Position numbers and translations under genes: made by a program. Source: Ruminiclostridium josui JCM 17888 (lineage in GTDB: Bacteria; Bacillota; Clostridia; Acetivibrionales; DSM-1351). Taken from it: DNA of 64,000 bases. Position 1 is the stretch's first letter; every line of letters starts with the position of its first letter. The stretch covers positions 2,012,501 to 2,076,500 of the forward strand of contig NZ_JAGE01000001.1 of NCBI RefSeq assembly GCF_000526495.1, given 5' to 3'. Shown here piece by piece: positions 34,740 through 44,294 of this stretch. The notes beneath the pieces were generated by a model that searched no databases, was not told the origin of the DNA, and saw only the letters and a program-made list of their open reading frames with translations.

Positions 34740-35918
34740 ATGAAGAAAAAGTTAATTTTTATGATTTGTTTTTCAATAATAGCTTCTCTTGGGATAATAC
34801 TATTATTGAATCAATATTATATTCGAGACAAAAAGCCTTTAGAATTTAATTCCGTCAAGCAAATTGGTATTGAAGGTCTACAAGAGTATTATAAGATTCC
34901 AGGTTTCACTTATTGTATTATAAGAGATGGAAAAATTATTAAAATGGATGCTTTAGGATACATATTTGACGGCTCCAAAAGAAAGGTTTCTATTGAAGAC
35001 AAATTTCAAATTGGTTCCTGTGGTAAATCCTATACCGCTTTAATCGCTTCAAAATTAGTTGAAAAAGGACTTATAAGTTGGGATACAAAAATCTTTGATC
35101 TATTTCCTGAATGGATGAATAATTCAAACCAAGCATATTATTCGATTACTTTGAAAGATTTACTTTCACACAAGACATTATTACAACCGTTGAATACATT
35201 TAATGGAAGAAAAGACTTTTTTAGAAAGAAAATTATTTATACAAATATACCCAATTTCGCGGGTAATCAGCAAGAAAGAAGGTTTCAATTTTGCAAATAT
35301 GTGCTTACACTTCCACCAGTCAAAAGTACTGAAATGAATTATGCGAATTCCGGGTATAGTTTGGCAGGAGTAATGCTGGAAAAAGTATCAGGAAAATCAT
35401 GGGAAGATTTAGCACTGGAAACTGCCCGAGACATTGGAGTTTCAATCAGTTTTGGCAACCCTAATAATATTGATAGGGAACAGCCTTGGGGGCATAAAGT
35501 GGGCTGGTTTGGTAAAAGAGTTCCAATATCACCAGAGAATTATACTCATTTTATAAACCCAATATCATCTCCAGCAGGAAATATAAATATATCAATTAAA
35601 GATATGGCCAAATATGTTAATATCTATCTTGAAGGGCTTAATGGAAAGGATGGATATATAACTTCTCAGACCTGTAAATACCTACTTAGTGGCATTCCAA
35701 AATATGCAATGGGTTGGTACAATGAAGCTGATAGTGAAACAATCTTTTATCATTATGGTAGTGAGGGTACTTTTTATTCCAATGTTATGATATTCAAAGA
35801 ACTAAATTCTGCAATAATTATACTAACTAACGCACCTGGTTGCAACGATACCTTGAATTTTTTAAATGATTTACGCAATTACCTTAAGGGTAAATTTATT
35901 TACGAAAATATAGTATAA
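34740..35918 (+). CDS. Serine hydrolase of the beta-lactamase / penicillin-binding fold
   Basis: 392 residues with one N-terminal membrane anchor (about residues 5-25), so exported. Class C / AmpH-type motifs: SxxK as SCGKSYTA near residue 95, YxN as NYANSGYSL, and HYGSEG as the third motif. Members are D-alanyl-D-alanine-type peptidases or esterases more often than resistance beta-lactamases. AAGGAT precedes the ATG. Single gene with no obvious partner. Confidence 0.85.
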   Translation: MKKKLIFMICFSIIASLGIILLLNQYYIRDKKPLEFNSVKQIGIEGLQEYYKIPGFTYCIIRDGKIIKMDALGYIFDGSKRKVSIEDKFQIGSCGKSYTALIASKLVEKGLISWDTKIFDLFPEWMNNSNQAYYSITLKDLLSHKTLLQPLNTFNGRKDFFRKKIIYTNIPNFAGNQQERRFQFCKYVLTLPPVKSTEMNYANSGYSLAGVMLEKVSGKSWEDLALETARDIGVSISFGNPNNIDREQPWGHKVGWFGKRVPISPENYTHFINPISSPAGNINISIKDMAKYVNIYLEGLNGKDGYITSQTCKYLLSGIPKYAMGWYNEADSETIFYHYGSEGTFYSNVMIFKELNSAIIILTNAPGCNDTLNFLNDLRNYLKGKFIYENIV

Positions 35919-36075
35919 CTTAAGTGGGTATAGACCATTACAAAGAGTATATACTCTGTATATTTTTTTAACTGTCCCATATATTTCTGAAAACAGGTGT
36001 ATTATAATAATGAAGGACCAGAGGAAAGAAGTCATTATCCATAATTTACAGAGACTAGACATTTATTAATCAATA

Positions 36076-37713
36076 GTGGTAGAGATATTTAAGGATATTT
36101 TCTATAATGAGTTAATATATAAAGAGAGCAGGTTGGACAGGTTGAGTAAAAATAGTACAACTAATATTTTATCGAATTGGTATGATTTTAGGCTAAAGAT
36201 AATTATTGAAGGTATGATAGTAGGTGTCATTGCTGGAATAGTTGTTGTATTTTATAGATATTTATTAGAGAAAGCACTTCAATTTTCTAAGCATATGTAT
36301 GTATTGCAATTGAGGAATTACTGGATGATTCCCATATGGCTCATAGCCTTAATTGTAAGCGGATGGATTGTGGGAATACTTGTAAAAAAAGAACCTATGA
36401 TTTCAGGAAGTGGGATTCCACAAGTTGAGGGGGTAGTATTACGAAAACTTCAAATGAACTGGTGGAAAGTTATATTAGGTAAATTTGCTGGGGGACTATT
36501 ATGCATATGTGCTGGATTATCCCTGGGAAGAGAAGGCCCATCTATTCAAATTGGTGCTGCTACTGGACAGGGCTTTAGCCGGTTGTTTAAAAGAATCAAA
36601 CTCGAAGAGAAATTTCTAATAACATGTGGAGCAAGCGCCGGACTCGCTGCTGCTTTTAATGCACCATTTGCAGGAGTTATTTTTGCATTGGAGGAAATGC
36701 ATAAAAATTTTTCACCTGTGGTTATGACTTCAGCACTGGCAGCATCTTTAACAGCAGACTTTGTTTCAAAAGAGTTCTTTGGTATGACACCTGTATTTGA
36801 TTTTAAACATATTAGTGCAATTCCGCTGAATAATTATTTATTTTTATTAGTTTTAGGAGTAGTTGTTGGATTACTTGGAATAGTGTTTAACAAAACTATT
36901 TTTTTAACACAGAATATCTATGCAAAGCAAAAATGGCTTCCATCAGAAGCTAAACCGATAATAGCGTTTTTAGCGGCAGGAATAGTAGGATTGACCATGC
37001 CTGAAGTATTGGGTGGGGGAAGTGACATCGTAATATCTCTATCTACAGTATCTTTTCCTTTAATCACATTATTACTTATTTTGGTGGTTAAGTTTTTATT
37101 TACCATGATAAGTTATGGCTCATCTGCACCAGGTGGAATATTCATGCCTCTTTTGGTTATAGGAGCACTCATTGGTGTTATCTATGGCAATATTTCAAAT
37201 TTTATGTTGGGATTTAACCAAACCTATATTCCCAACCTTATTATTTTTGCTATGGCCGGGTATTTTGCAGCTACTGTAAAGGCGCCAATTACAGGGTGTA
37301 TATTAATTACTGAAATGACAGGTTCTTTTTCACATTTGCTTTCCATTGGACTGGTATGCTTAACAGCATATATTGTTGCGGATGTTTTAAACTCAAGACC
37401 TATATATGAAGTATTACTGGAAAGAATTTTAAATAAAGAGAATAATATTTTTATTGGTAAGAAGGATACTAAAGTAATCATTGAAACTGCAATTTCCATG
37501 GGCTCATTGTTGGAAGGTAAAAAGATAAAGGAAGTTGAGTGGCCTGCCCATTGTTTAATTGTTGGAGTTAAAAGGGGGGGAGTTGAACTAATTCCAAATG
37601 GAGACACTAAACTTCTTACAGGTGATTACCTTATTGTGTTGTCTAATGAAAATTACGCTTCAGAAGTAAGGGAATGTTTATCTGAAGCAGGTGAAAAATT
37701 TAACATTCCATAA
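36076..37713 (+). CDS. ClC-type chloride channel/antiporter with TrkA-C domain
   Basis: 545 residues. The membrane core shows all ClC selectivity-filter motifs: GSGIPQVEG, GREGPSIQIGA with the gating Glu, and APGGIFMPLL. The proton-glutamate position is conserved in FALEEMHK, so it is probably a Cl-/H+ antiporter. The last ~80 residues form a TrkA-C (RCK_C) domain (GKKIKEVEWPAHCLIVGVKRGG). Start is a GTG at 36076 with a poor site; TTG at about 36142 is an alternative. No neighbour tells regulation. Confidence 0.9.
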   Translation: MVEIFKDIFYNELIYKESRLDRLSKNSTTNILSNWYDFRLKIIIEGMIVGVIAGIVVVFYRYLLEKALQFSKHMYVLQLRNYWMIPIWLIALIVSGWIVGILVKKEPMISGSGIPQVEGVVLRKLQMNWWKVILGKFAGGLLCICAGLSLGREGPSIQIGAATGQGFSRLFKRIKLEEKFLITCGASAGLAAAFNAPFAGVIFALEEMHKNFSPVVMTSALAASLTADFVSKEFFGMTPVFDFKHISAIPLNNYLFLLVLGVVVGLLGIVFNKTIFLTQNIYAKQKWLPSEAKPIIAFLAAGIVGLTMPEVLGGGSDIVISLSTVSFPLITLLLILVVKFLFTMISYGSSAPGGIFMPLLVIGALIGVIYGNISNFMLGFNQTYIPNLIIFAMAGYFAATVKAPITGCILITEMTGSFSHLLSIGLVCLTAYIVADVLNSRPIYEVLLERILNKENNIFIGKKDTKVIIETAISMGSLLEGKKIKEVEWPAHCLIVGVKRGGVELIPNGDTKLLTGDYLIVLSNENYASEVRECLSEAGEKFNIP

Positions 37714-37746
37714 AGTAAACCAGAACTACGGTTACATTAAAAAGAC

Positions 37747-37795
37747 AAAACCAGCTCCCCAAGACAAATTAATGCCATAGGAAGCTGGTTTAATA
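37747..37795. terminator. Bidirectional terminator between convergent genes
   Basis: AAAACCAGCT (37747-37756) pairs with AGCTGGTTTA (37783-37792); it serves the ClC gene and the oppositely oriented peptidase gene. Confidence 0.8.
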
Positions 37796-37812
37796 ATTTT
37801 AATTTTCTGACT

Positions 37813-40701
37813 TTATCTTTGCTCTATGGTTACATCATCAAATGATACAATTCCTCTTGCATAGTTAGATGCATCACCAAGTCTACAATAAATTTTTGCG
37901 GTTGTATTGCTTCCTGAGTTGAAATCAACATATATCTGTGTCCATTCATTATTTGTATCAACAACGGAACTGGACACTGAAAGGCCTGTTCCGGAGATTA
38001 CAGCCAGATTTGCACCACCAGCTCCGGAGATTACGCTTTTTGTTTTTACCCAAGCACTAAAACGATAATCAGTGTTAGGTAAAACATCTATTTCGTTGCT
38101 CAAATAAGAATAGTTTGCAGCCTGACTAGACATTATAGTGGCTGAATGCACACCACTGTGAGGTTGCTGGTTATCTAAAGTATGTATAGAGAAGGTATCC
38201 GAGTCCTTATTAGAACTATAGAAAGTCCATCTGGAGGCTCTATTTGGTGAAGTCTGTTTTGGAAGTTCAAATCCTAGATTATAATCCTTTTCAAGCTTAA
38301 TATCATCAAACCATGCTGTGCCGCTTGAGCTGAGCGATAATTGTAATTTCAGATTGGTGTTACTTTCTGAGTACCAGCGCATATATACCGGAGTCCAGTC
38401 TTGAGTACCAGCTATTGAATTACTAAATAAGTTATCCATTATACCAGGGGTTGACGACGGAACGAGAACATTCAGACATGCACCTCTGCCATAAGTAGCA
38501 GAAACATTTGAGGTTTTTATATATCCGCTAATCAGATAATAGGTATTTGGCTCTACAGTTGTATTAAGTTCATAATATCCAGTGGCATAAATATCATTTC
38601 CAGTAATGCATGCAGAGTAGTTGCCACTCTTAACAACATTTTGATCTAAATATGTTTCTCCAAACCAAGCATTGTGAGTCCAGCCAGATGGTGTACCATC
38701 TGCATTTAATGATTCAAATCCTGGATTAGGGATATCTTGAGAATATAAATTCATTCTTGAAACATAAATAGTAAATTGCTGAGAATAATTATTAATAGGT
38801 ATTCCCGAAGAATCTTTGTTATAAGCAGTTACGGTTACATTATAGGAGTTACCTGCCTGTGAAACCTGAGGTACCCATTCTATTGTTTTGGTAGTGCTGT
38901 TATAGGACGCTCCATTAGGTAGTCCGGAAACATTCAAATAAACCTCATCGTTTTCAGGATCCGTAGTTTGCAAAATAATTTTAAATGGCTTATTTGGGTA
39001 AGCATTTACATCACTAAGATCATTTGAGATATGAGGGCACTTGTTTTGGGGATTAGTGAAATTATATTTTAATGTAGGATCACCAAGGAGGATGTATTCA
39101 GGTCTAACATTAACATATTTATCCTGAAACCTTGAGACTACATTTTTAAAGGCGGTGCCTATACAATTGCTTTTCAAATCTTCAAAATATTGAGGATCAA
39201 CATAAAAACCACTGCTGATGGTTATTCCCGTAACATTATAAACATTTGATTCACCTGTAGTACTGTTTCTGTTGAACAGAAAAGTAGCACCGAGATTGCT
39301 TCTACTAAAATCACAGGCTGAACAGGAATTAATGTGAAGATAGTTTACTTTGACAGTTATGTCGTTAATATCGTCTATAGACGGTTGTTCAAAACTAGCG
39401 GCATCCTCTGAACCATTTGGATAGGATGGAATGGTCCAGCTTTCCTGACTTGAATGGATAATCTCATACCCTAGTCTGTATTCTCCTTGAAGAAGATCTA
39501 AAAAACTGTCTTTAGTTGTTGAAGATTTATTTGATATACTATAAATATCTTTTTCTAAATTTGATAATCCAGATACCATATCAGGTTCATATTCTACAAA
39601 ATCATCGTCAGCAAAGCAAAAGCCTTTAGGCTCATAAGTCATATTTCTACCCGCCATACGGAAGGCATGAATTTTTGAAAGGTATTCTGAAGTTTTTTGG
39701 CTTGCTTGTTGGTCAGAATCTGAAATAGCTCCTGCAGATATTCTGCCATAAATCATATCAGGTGCACTTGTATCAGGATTGTAAGATGATTCATATAAAC
39801 CGTCTCCATCCAAGTCAGACCAATTGCTCATATCTGCATAAAAAAGGTCTGTTGGTACTCTGTCGTTGGAAGTAGGACTTGATTCCCAATAAGCATTAGG
39901 AATTGATGGGGCAGAACCTATAATTACAAAGCCCTTATAACCTTGATCGTAGTATCCGCGAATTACTTGTTTCAAGTCATCAGGATTTTCGCAAACATAG
40001 AAATTTTCATCTCCTGAAAAGTTGCTGTCCGGTACGTTGTTAACTTTTATGAGTGTAGGGGACCAATCCTCATTTGCTAAATCTGACAAGTATGTATTTA
40101 AATCACTTTGGCATGCGCTATATATGTTACTGCTTGCAATTACCAGAAACCCCTTGGTAGGGTCAAAAACTGGTTCAGAACCCCATATTTTAATGTTATT
40201 TATATAAGCAGGTGTTTTGCTCCACTCGGTATAATCGGTATTTGTCAAGTTGAAGGAATAATCATTCGCTTGGTTGTAAATTGATCCATCAGCTTTAGAA
40301 ATACTTGCGTTAAGCTCAATGCTAGTATTTGGAGCAAGGGACATGCTTGACGGAAAACTTATTTCCAGATAGTTATCGGCATTGACAGTGGGTTCGGTCA
40401 TGTCTATAAAGCTACCTGTTACTCCCGGAACATTACAATTGAAATTCTGTGTACTATTACTGTCTTTAGTAAAATAGTATCTAATAGTAACTGCTGACAT
40501 ATTTAAAGAGCTTGCTCCATAATTGCAAATCTTAAAATTAGGAGTTATAGTTGCTGATGATGGAGAGGTACTATTCATATACATCTCAACTCTTAAAGCG
40601 CTGCCTGCAGCATTAACAGGTTGATTTGCAACGAATGAAAATATTTGGAATAAAAGCAAAAATATTAAGGTTGCAGAAATTATTTTACTTCTTTTTTGCA
40701 T
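37813..40701 (-). CDS. Secreted CBM3-bearing gingipain-like (C25/caspase-fold) peptidase with CBM4/9-like modules
   Basis: 962 residues. Order: signal peptide (1-32); CBM3-like domain (about 34-155: LRVEMYMNSTSPSSATITPN, KICNYGASSLNMSAVTIRYYF); caspase/C25-like domain (about 180-545) with probable catalytic His in EIIHSSQESW (His416) and Cys in LHINSCSACDF (Cys460), and the C25 hallmark YILLGDPTLKY; an Ig-like cadherin-type domain (about 555-665); two CBM4/9-like jelly rolls (about 675-815 and 818-962, each starting like PNPGFES and NLGFELP). There is no dockerin and no sortase or membrane anchor. A cellulose-targeted protease is implied. A divergent promoter region separates it from the AraC-type gene. 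Confidence 0.85.
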   Translation of the reverse strand: MQKRSKIISATLIFLLLFQIFSFVANQPVNAAGSALRVEMYMNSTSPSSATITPNFKICNYGASSLNMSAVTIRYYFTKDSNSTQNFNCNVPGVTGSFIDMTEPTVNADNYLEISFPSSMSLAPNTSIELNASISKADGSIYNQANDYSFNLTNTDYTEWSKTPAYINNIKIWGSEPVFDPTKGFLVIASSNIYSACQSDLNTYLSDLANEDWSPTLIKVNNVPDSNFSGDENFYVCENPDDLKQVIRGYYDQGYKGFVIIGSAPSIPNAYWESSPTSNDRVPTDLFYADMSNWSDLDGDGLYESSYNPDTSAPDMIYGRISAGAISDSDQQASQKTSEYLSKIHAFRMAGRNMTYEPKGFCFADDDFVEYEPDMVSGLSNLEKDIYSISNKSSTTKDSFLDLLQGEYRLGYEIIHSSQESWTIPSYPNGSEDAASFEQPSIDDINDITVKVNYLHINSCSACDFSRSNLGATFLFNRNSTTGESNVYNVTGITISSGFYVDPQYFEDLKSNCIGTAFKNVVSRFQDKYVNVRPEYILLGDPTLKYNFTNPQNKCPHISNDLSDVNAYPNKPFKIILQTTDPENDEVYLNVSGLPNGASYNSTTKTIEWVPQVSQAGNSYNVTVTAYNKDSSGIPINNYSQQFTIYVSRMNLYSQDIPNPGFESLNADGTPSGWTHNAWFGETYLDQNVVKSGNYSACITGNDIYATGYYELNTTVEPNTYYLISGYIKTSNVSATYGRGACLNVLVPSSTPGIMDNLFSNSIAGTQDWTPVYMRWYSESNTNLKLQLSLSSSGTAWFDDIKLEKDYNLGFELPKQTSPNRASRWTFYSSNKDSDTFSIHTLDNQQPHSGVHSATIMSSQAANYSYLSNEIDVLPNTDYRFSAWVKTKSVISGAGGANLAVISGTGLSVSSSVVDTNNEWTQIYVDFNSGSNTTAKIYCRLGDASNYARGIVSFDDVTIEQR

Positions 40702-40817
40702 AAGAATCTCCTTTATTTAACTAAGTAGTTTTATTTATTGAAAGCTGGCCAGCTAACAATTCAAATAGTAAATGATGAATATTGCAGGACTTGAAGTTAC
40801 ATATATATATAATAAAT

Positions 40818-40852
40818 AATGCATAAATGTTTCAATAAAACATTTATGCATT
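40818..40852. promoter_or_regulatory. Perfect 15-bp inverted repeat in the divergent promoter region
   Basis: AATGCATAAATGTTT (40818-40832), loop CAATA, AAACATTTATGCATT (40838-40852). It lies ahead of both divergent genes, so it is not a terminator of either; more likely an operator or leader structure of the peptidase mRNA. Confidence 0.6.
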
Positions 40853-40920
40853 ATTTTACCATTACGTTTTTATTTAATCAAACTTTTTTGACAGTTAGGT
40901 TTATAAATTGTCAAAAATGT

Positions 40921-40950
40921 CGAGTAATGATACTCGGATTACTGTATAAT
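40921..40950 (+). promoter_or_regulatory. Promoter and palindromic site of the AraC-type gene
   Basis: TATAAT at 40945-40950 has no good -35; in its place is CGAGTA ATGA TACTCG (40921-40936), a palindrome expected for an activator-dependent or autoregulated promoter. A further TTGACA ... TGTCAA pair lies at 40888-40914. Confidence 0.5.
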
Positions 40951-40992
40951 AAAATCACTTCCGCAAGTTATAACTTAGAAGGAGGATAGAAT

Positions 40993-42501
40993 TTGGATTA
41001 TTTCATTGAAATATGCGCAATTATAACTTTTATAGAGCAACGAATAAAGCAGAAGCTTGATTTTACTGAACTAGAAAAAATCTTGAACTTTTCTTATCGT
41101 CACATAAGAGGGATATTTAAGATACGAACCAACATGTCTTTGTCGCGTTACATTATGATTCGAAAGATTGCTAATTGTGCTCTTGAAATTGTTTCGACAC
41201 CAAAAAGCCTGACAACAATAGCTTTCGAATATGGCTTTGACCACTATGATACTTTTACTCGGGCTTTTAAGCGTGAAACAGGTATCAGGCCATCAGAATT
41301 TAAAAAATCTGGACTTGTGTGCGGAAGAAAGCACATTTGTTTGGGCGTATATGCTCCGGCTATTTTAAATCTTAATCAAGAATCTGTCCTTCAAAATTTA
41401 TCGGAGGTTGATTTTGTGAGTAAAACTTTTAAAACACAGGATAGTTGTATTCTTTATGGTGTACCTAAAGTGTATTATGGACGTAATGTTGACGGTGGTT
41501 GGCAAGGTACTCCATTTCCAATGTGCCTACAGGCTGTGCTGAATTACATGGGACAAAATGTCCATTATTCATATATTATGGCAGCATCAGGTGCATCATT
41601 TCGATTAAGATGGAATGTAAATGGTTGGGATTTAAGTGCTGTTGATATTAGAAATATCTATGAAAAACCGTTAATGCCGTTTGAACTGGCATTTAAAGCA
41701 GTAGGAAGAAAGTTTAAAATTCTAAATAAAGATTCCAATTCATATAGCAAGAAAGATTTTATTAATCTCATTAAGTTAGAAATTGATGAGGGGCGTCCAG
41801 TGATTGCCCTTGGAGTTGTTGGTCCACCTGAAGCCAGCATCATAACAGGTTACAAAGATAATTGTGAAACTGTATTAGGGTGGAGTTTGTTTCAAGATAA
41901 TATGGAGTTTTCAGAAAATATTACTTTTGATGAATCTGGGTATTTTATCTGCAATAATTGGTGGGAAAATACAGAAGCAGTTATGTCAATTGGTGAAGAA
42001 ATTTCTGTAATGTCTTCAATGAAAGAGCTGCTTGAAAATGCTTATTATCTACTCACTACAGATACAATCCAGGTGGAAAAGCGCAGTACATATTTTGGAG
42101 GGCAAAAAGCCTACTCTGCATGGGCCAGTGCTATGGAAGATGATTTAAATTTCTCAAAACAAACACCGCTTTCCTTGCAAATAGAGCATATGATGTGCTT
42201 TGGTGATGCCGTAACAATGGTGGGTGAAGGCCGCTCATATGCGGCAGGATATATAAACTGGATAGGAGAAACAAATCCGGAAGTGTCAAATGAATGTAGA
42301 AATTGTGCAGGATACCTTAATGCCGTAGCCGATTGTGTAACAAAAATGTCGAATATACTAGGAGGCTTTGGCGGTGAGGATGCAGTACAAAAAATTACTG
42401 ATAAAGAAATCAGAATGCAAATTGTTTCTTTAATAAAACTGGCACAGCGGAATGAGGCTAAGGCTTGTGATGAATTAAAAACCTTAATTAGCAAGGTATA
42501 A
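40993..42501 (+). CDS. AraC-type regulator fused to a BtrH/C39-like domain
   Basis: 502 residues. N-terminal ~110 residues are an AraC DNA-binding domain (two HTHs; TTIAFEYGFDHYDTFTRAFKRETGIRPSEFKK). The remainder resembles BtrH-N/peptidase-C39-like proteins: GWQGTPFPMCLQAVLNYMGQ with the Cys, GRPVIALGVVGPPEASIITGYKD, and a helical C-terminus. Such a domain may bind or cleave a thioester or peptide ligand and act as effector module. TTG start 6-7 bases after AAGGAGG. The methyltransferase gene follows at 47 bases. Confidence 0.8.
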   Translation: MDYFIEICAIITFIEQRIKQKLDFTELEKILNFSYRHIRGIFKIRTNMSLSRYIMIRKIANCALEIVSTPKSLTTIAFEYGFDHYDTFTRAFKRETGIRPSEFKKSGLVCGRKHICLGVYAPAILNLNQESVLQNLSEVDFVSKTFKTQDSCILYGVPKVYYGRNVDGGWQGTPFPMCLQAVLNYMGQNVHYSYIMAASGASFRLRWNVNGWDLSAVDIRNIYEKPLMPFELAFKAVGRKFKILNKDSNSYSKKDFINLIKLEIDEGRPVIALGVVGPPEASIITGYKDNCETVLGWSLFQDNMEFSENITFDESGYFICNNWWENTEAVMSIGEEISVMSSMKELLENAYYLLTTDTIQVEKRSTYFGGQKAYSAWASAMEDDLNFSKQTPLSLQIEHMMCFGDAVTMVGEGRSYAAGYINWIGETNPEVSNECRNCAGYLNAVADCVTKMSNILGGFGGEDAVQKITDKEIRMQIVSLIKLAQRNEAKACDELKTLISKV

Positions 42502-42547
42502 GAACTTTTTTTGTAGGAGCATGAGTCCGTAAGAAAGGAAGAGATAT

Positions 42548-43186
42548 ATGAATATACATGAACGTATTGAAAAGTGGCAAGTAGAAGATGGGGTATATTT
42601 GTTTCATAAAATGAAATTACCGGATAACTCCGTATTTATTGATTTTGGGTGTGGTTATGGAGAATATACTATTTCATTGGCACTTTCGAATAAGGATTGC
42701 ACTGTATACGCTGTTGACAAGAATAAAAAAATGTTGGAAATTGTACAGACCAAAATAGAGACTCATTCTATAACAAACGTACACCTTGTCAAGGCAGATG
42801 GGTCTCTATCAATAGATTTCCCTGATTGCTATTCTGATATGATATTAATGTATGACTTTATTCATGGTAACACACAGGAGAAGTTACCCATAAGATTTAA
42901 GATGTTTGAGGAAGCCAGAAGGGTATTAAAACCAAAGGGGATTCTTTCTATAGCGCCGTTTGAATGTGAATATCTCAGGGATTCAAGTGGAAAAAGAAGA
43001 AAGTACTCCCTTGGTAAGTTGATTTCTGAAGTTGAGAATTATGGATTTCGGTATTACGAAAGTATTGATGGAGCAGTTCACTTCGACTATTATCACAGCC
43101 CATATCATTGGAAGAAGTTAAACGGTGAGATGCCGTTTGATTATCTGGAAGTTGGGCCGGTTATTAATTTTTATAAACAAAAGTAG
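42548..43186 (+). CDS. Class I SAM-dependent methyltransferase
   Basis: 212 residues. Motif I VFIDFGCGYGEYTISLAL, the acidic residue closing beta-2 in VYAVDKNKKMLE, and motif IV-like SDMILMYDFIH are present, followed by EARRVLKPKGILSIAPFE. AAGGAAGAG lies before the ATG. It is linked to the AraC-type gene upstream. The methyl acceptor is unknown; it resembles small-molecule methyltransferases of the UbiE type. Confidence 0.85.
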   Translation: MNIHERIEKWQVEDGVYLFHKMKLPDNSVFIDFGCGYGEYTISLALSNKDCTVYAVDKNKKMLEIVQTKIETHSITNVHLVKADGSLSIDFPDCYSDMILMYDFIHGNTQEKLPIRFKMFEEARRVLKPKGILSIAPFECEYLRDSSGKRRKYSLGKLISEVENYGFRYYESIDGAVHFDYYHSPYHWKKLNGEMPFDYLEVGPVINFYKQK

Positions 43187-43234
43187 GTTTATATCAGGAA
43201 ACTGGAAAATTGGGAGAGGAATTAGGAGTGTATT

Positions 43235-43718
43235 TTACGCTGTTTTTGGTAAGCAACTCCGACATTTAACTTTAAAAACTTCTTCAATGATATCTAAATT
43301 TTCATCTATAGTTCTTTCTCCATCTACAACCAGTGTTGAATATCCTAATTTTGTTGCATCTTTTAGCACTGAGTCTGCAAACAGATAATCCCTTTTCATC
43401 CAGTTTTCAAAATCAAGTTCCGTATTGCTGCATCCCTCTAAATATTGCATAACCCACGGTATTTTTGAATACATTTCATTATAAATAGCTTGTACTTCCA
43501 GGTTTTGAATCTCCGGCTCTCTTAGCCATATCTCATCTAATGACATCACTGCTATTTTAGATAATAAAGGTTTACTCAGTTTTGCACCTTTATTAATATA
43601 AACCTCTAATAAGTCGTCTACTTTGAAATATTGAAAGTTATATTTCTTGGATACTATTTCTGCAACTGTACTTTTCCCACAGCAGGGGGGAACCCCCGAT
43701 ATAATATATTTGTCTCAT
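43235..43718 (-). pseudogene. P-loop kinase-like gene with a frameshift in a C6 tract
   Basis: From an ATG at 43718 (GGAGAAATACT upstream) the frame starts MRQIYYIGGSPP and would run into the wrong frame after a run of six C (43685-43690 as G on the + strand). With five C it reads GGSPCCGKSTVAEIV, a normal Walker A, and continues openly through KYNFQYFKVDDLLEVYINKG and LSLDEIWLREPEIQNLE to the stop at 43235, about 160 residues. So one extra base in a homopolymer breaks the P-loop itself. Could be a true pseudogene, phase variation, or a sequencing error. Confidence 0.75.
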
Positions 43719-43808
43719 AGTATTTCTCCTATATTTCTCCTACTTGTAATGGCTTATTGTATCTATATTATACTATTAATACAAATATAAGGAAAATACA
43801 AGTTTTTC

Positions 43809-43837
43809 TTGACACCTGATATAGGTGTGTATATACT
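43809..43837 (+). promoter_or_regulatory. Promoter with operator of the GntR-ABC operon
   Basis: TTGACA (43809-43814), 17 bases, TATACT (43832-43837). Between the two boxes lies a perfect inverted repeat ACACCT GATAT AGGTGT (43812-43828), a likely binding site for the GntR protein encoded next. Confidence 0.8.
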
Positions 43838-43910
43838 GTATATGTAACAACAATAACAGTAAGAACAATTATAACATTTAGAGTTACACAGTAATAATCG
43901 GGAGGTAAAA

Positions 43911-44294
43911 TTGAAAATTATAATTTCCAATACATCCGGAGTACCCATATACGAACAGATAAAAGAACAGATAAAAAGCTCAATTCTATCGGGTGAAATT
44001 GAAGAAAACCAATTGCTGCCTTCGTTGAGACAGCTTGCAAGAGAACTGAAAATTAGTGTACTTACCACGACCAGAGCATACACCGAATTGGAGCAGGAGG
44101 GTTATGTAACTAATGTACAGGGCAAAGGCTGCTATGTACTTGGGAGAGGTTCTGAACTGATTCGGGAGCAGCTTTTAAGGGATATAGAGGAAAATCTGAC
44201 TGCAGCCATAAAGTCTGCAAGAAGAGCCGATGTATCAGAAGAGGAGCTTATTAAAATGCTGAAAATTCTTATGGAGGATGAGGGATATGAATAA
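43911..44294 (+). CDS. GntR-family repressor (YtrA type)
   Basis: 127 residues: an N-terminal winged HTH (GVPIYEQIKEQIKSSILSGEI, LLPSLRQLARELKISVLTTTRAYTELEQEGYV) and only a short helical tail, as in YtrA regulators that control linked ABC exporters. TTG start 6 bases after GGGAGGT. It overlaps the ATPase gene by 8 bases. The palindrome in its own promoter suggests autoregulation, relieved by a compound the exporter handles, such as a cell-wall antibiotic. Confidence 0.88.
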   Translation: MKIIISNTSGVPIYEQIKEQIKSSILSGEIEENQLLPSLRQLARELKISVLTTTRAYTELEQEGYVTNVQGKGCYVLGRGSELIREQLLRDIEENLTAAIKSARRADVSEEELIKMLKILMEDEGYE

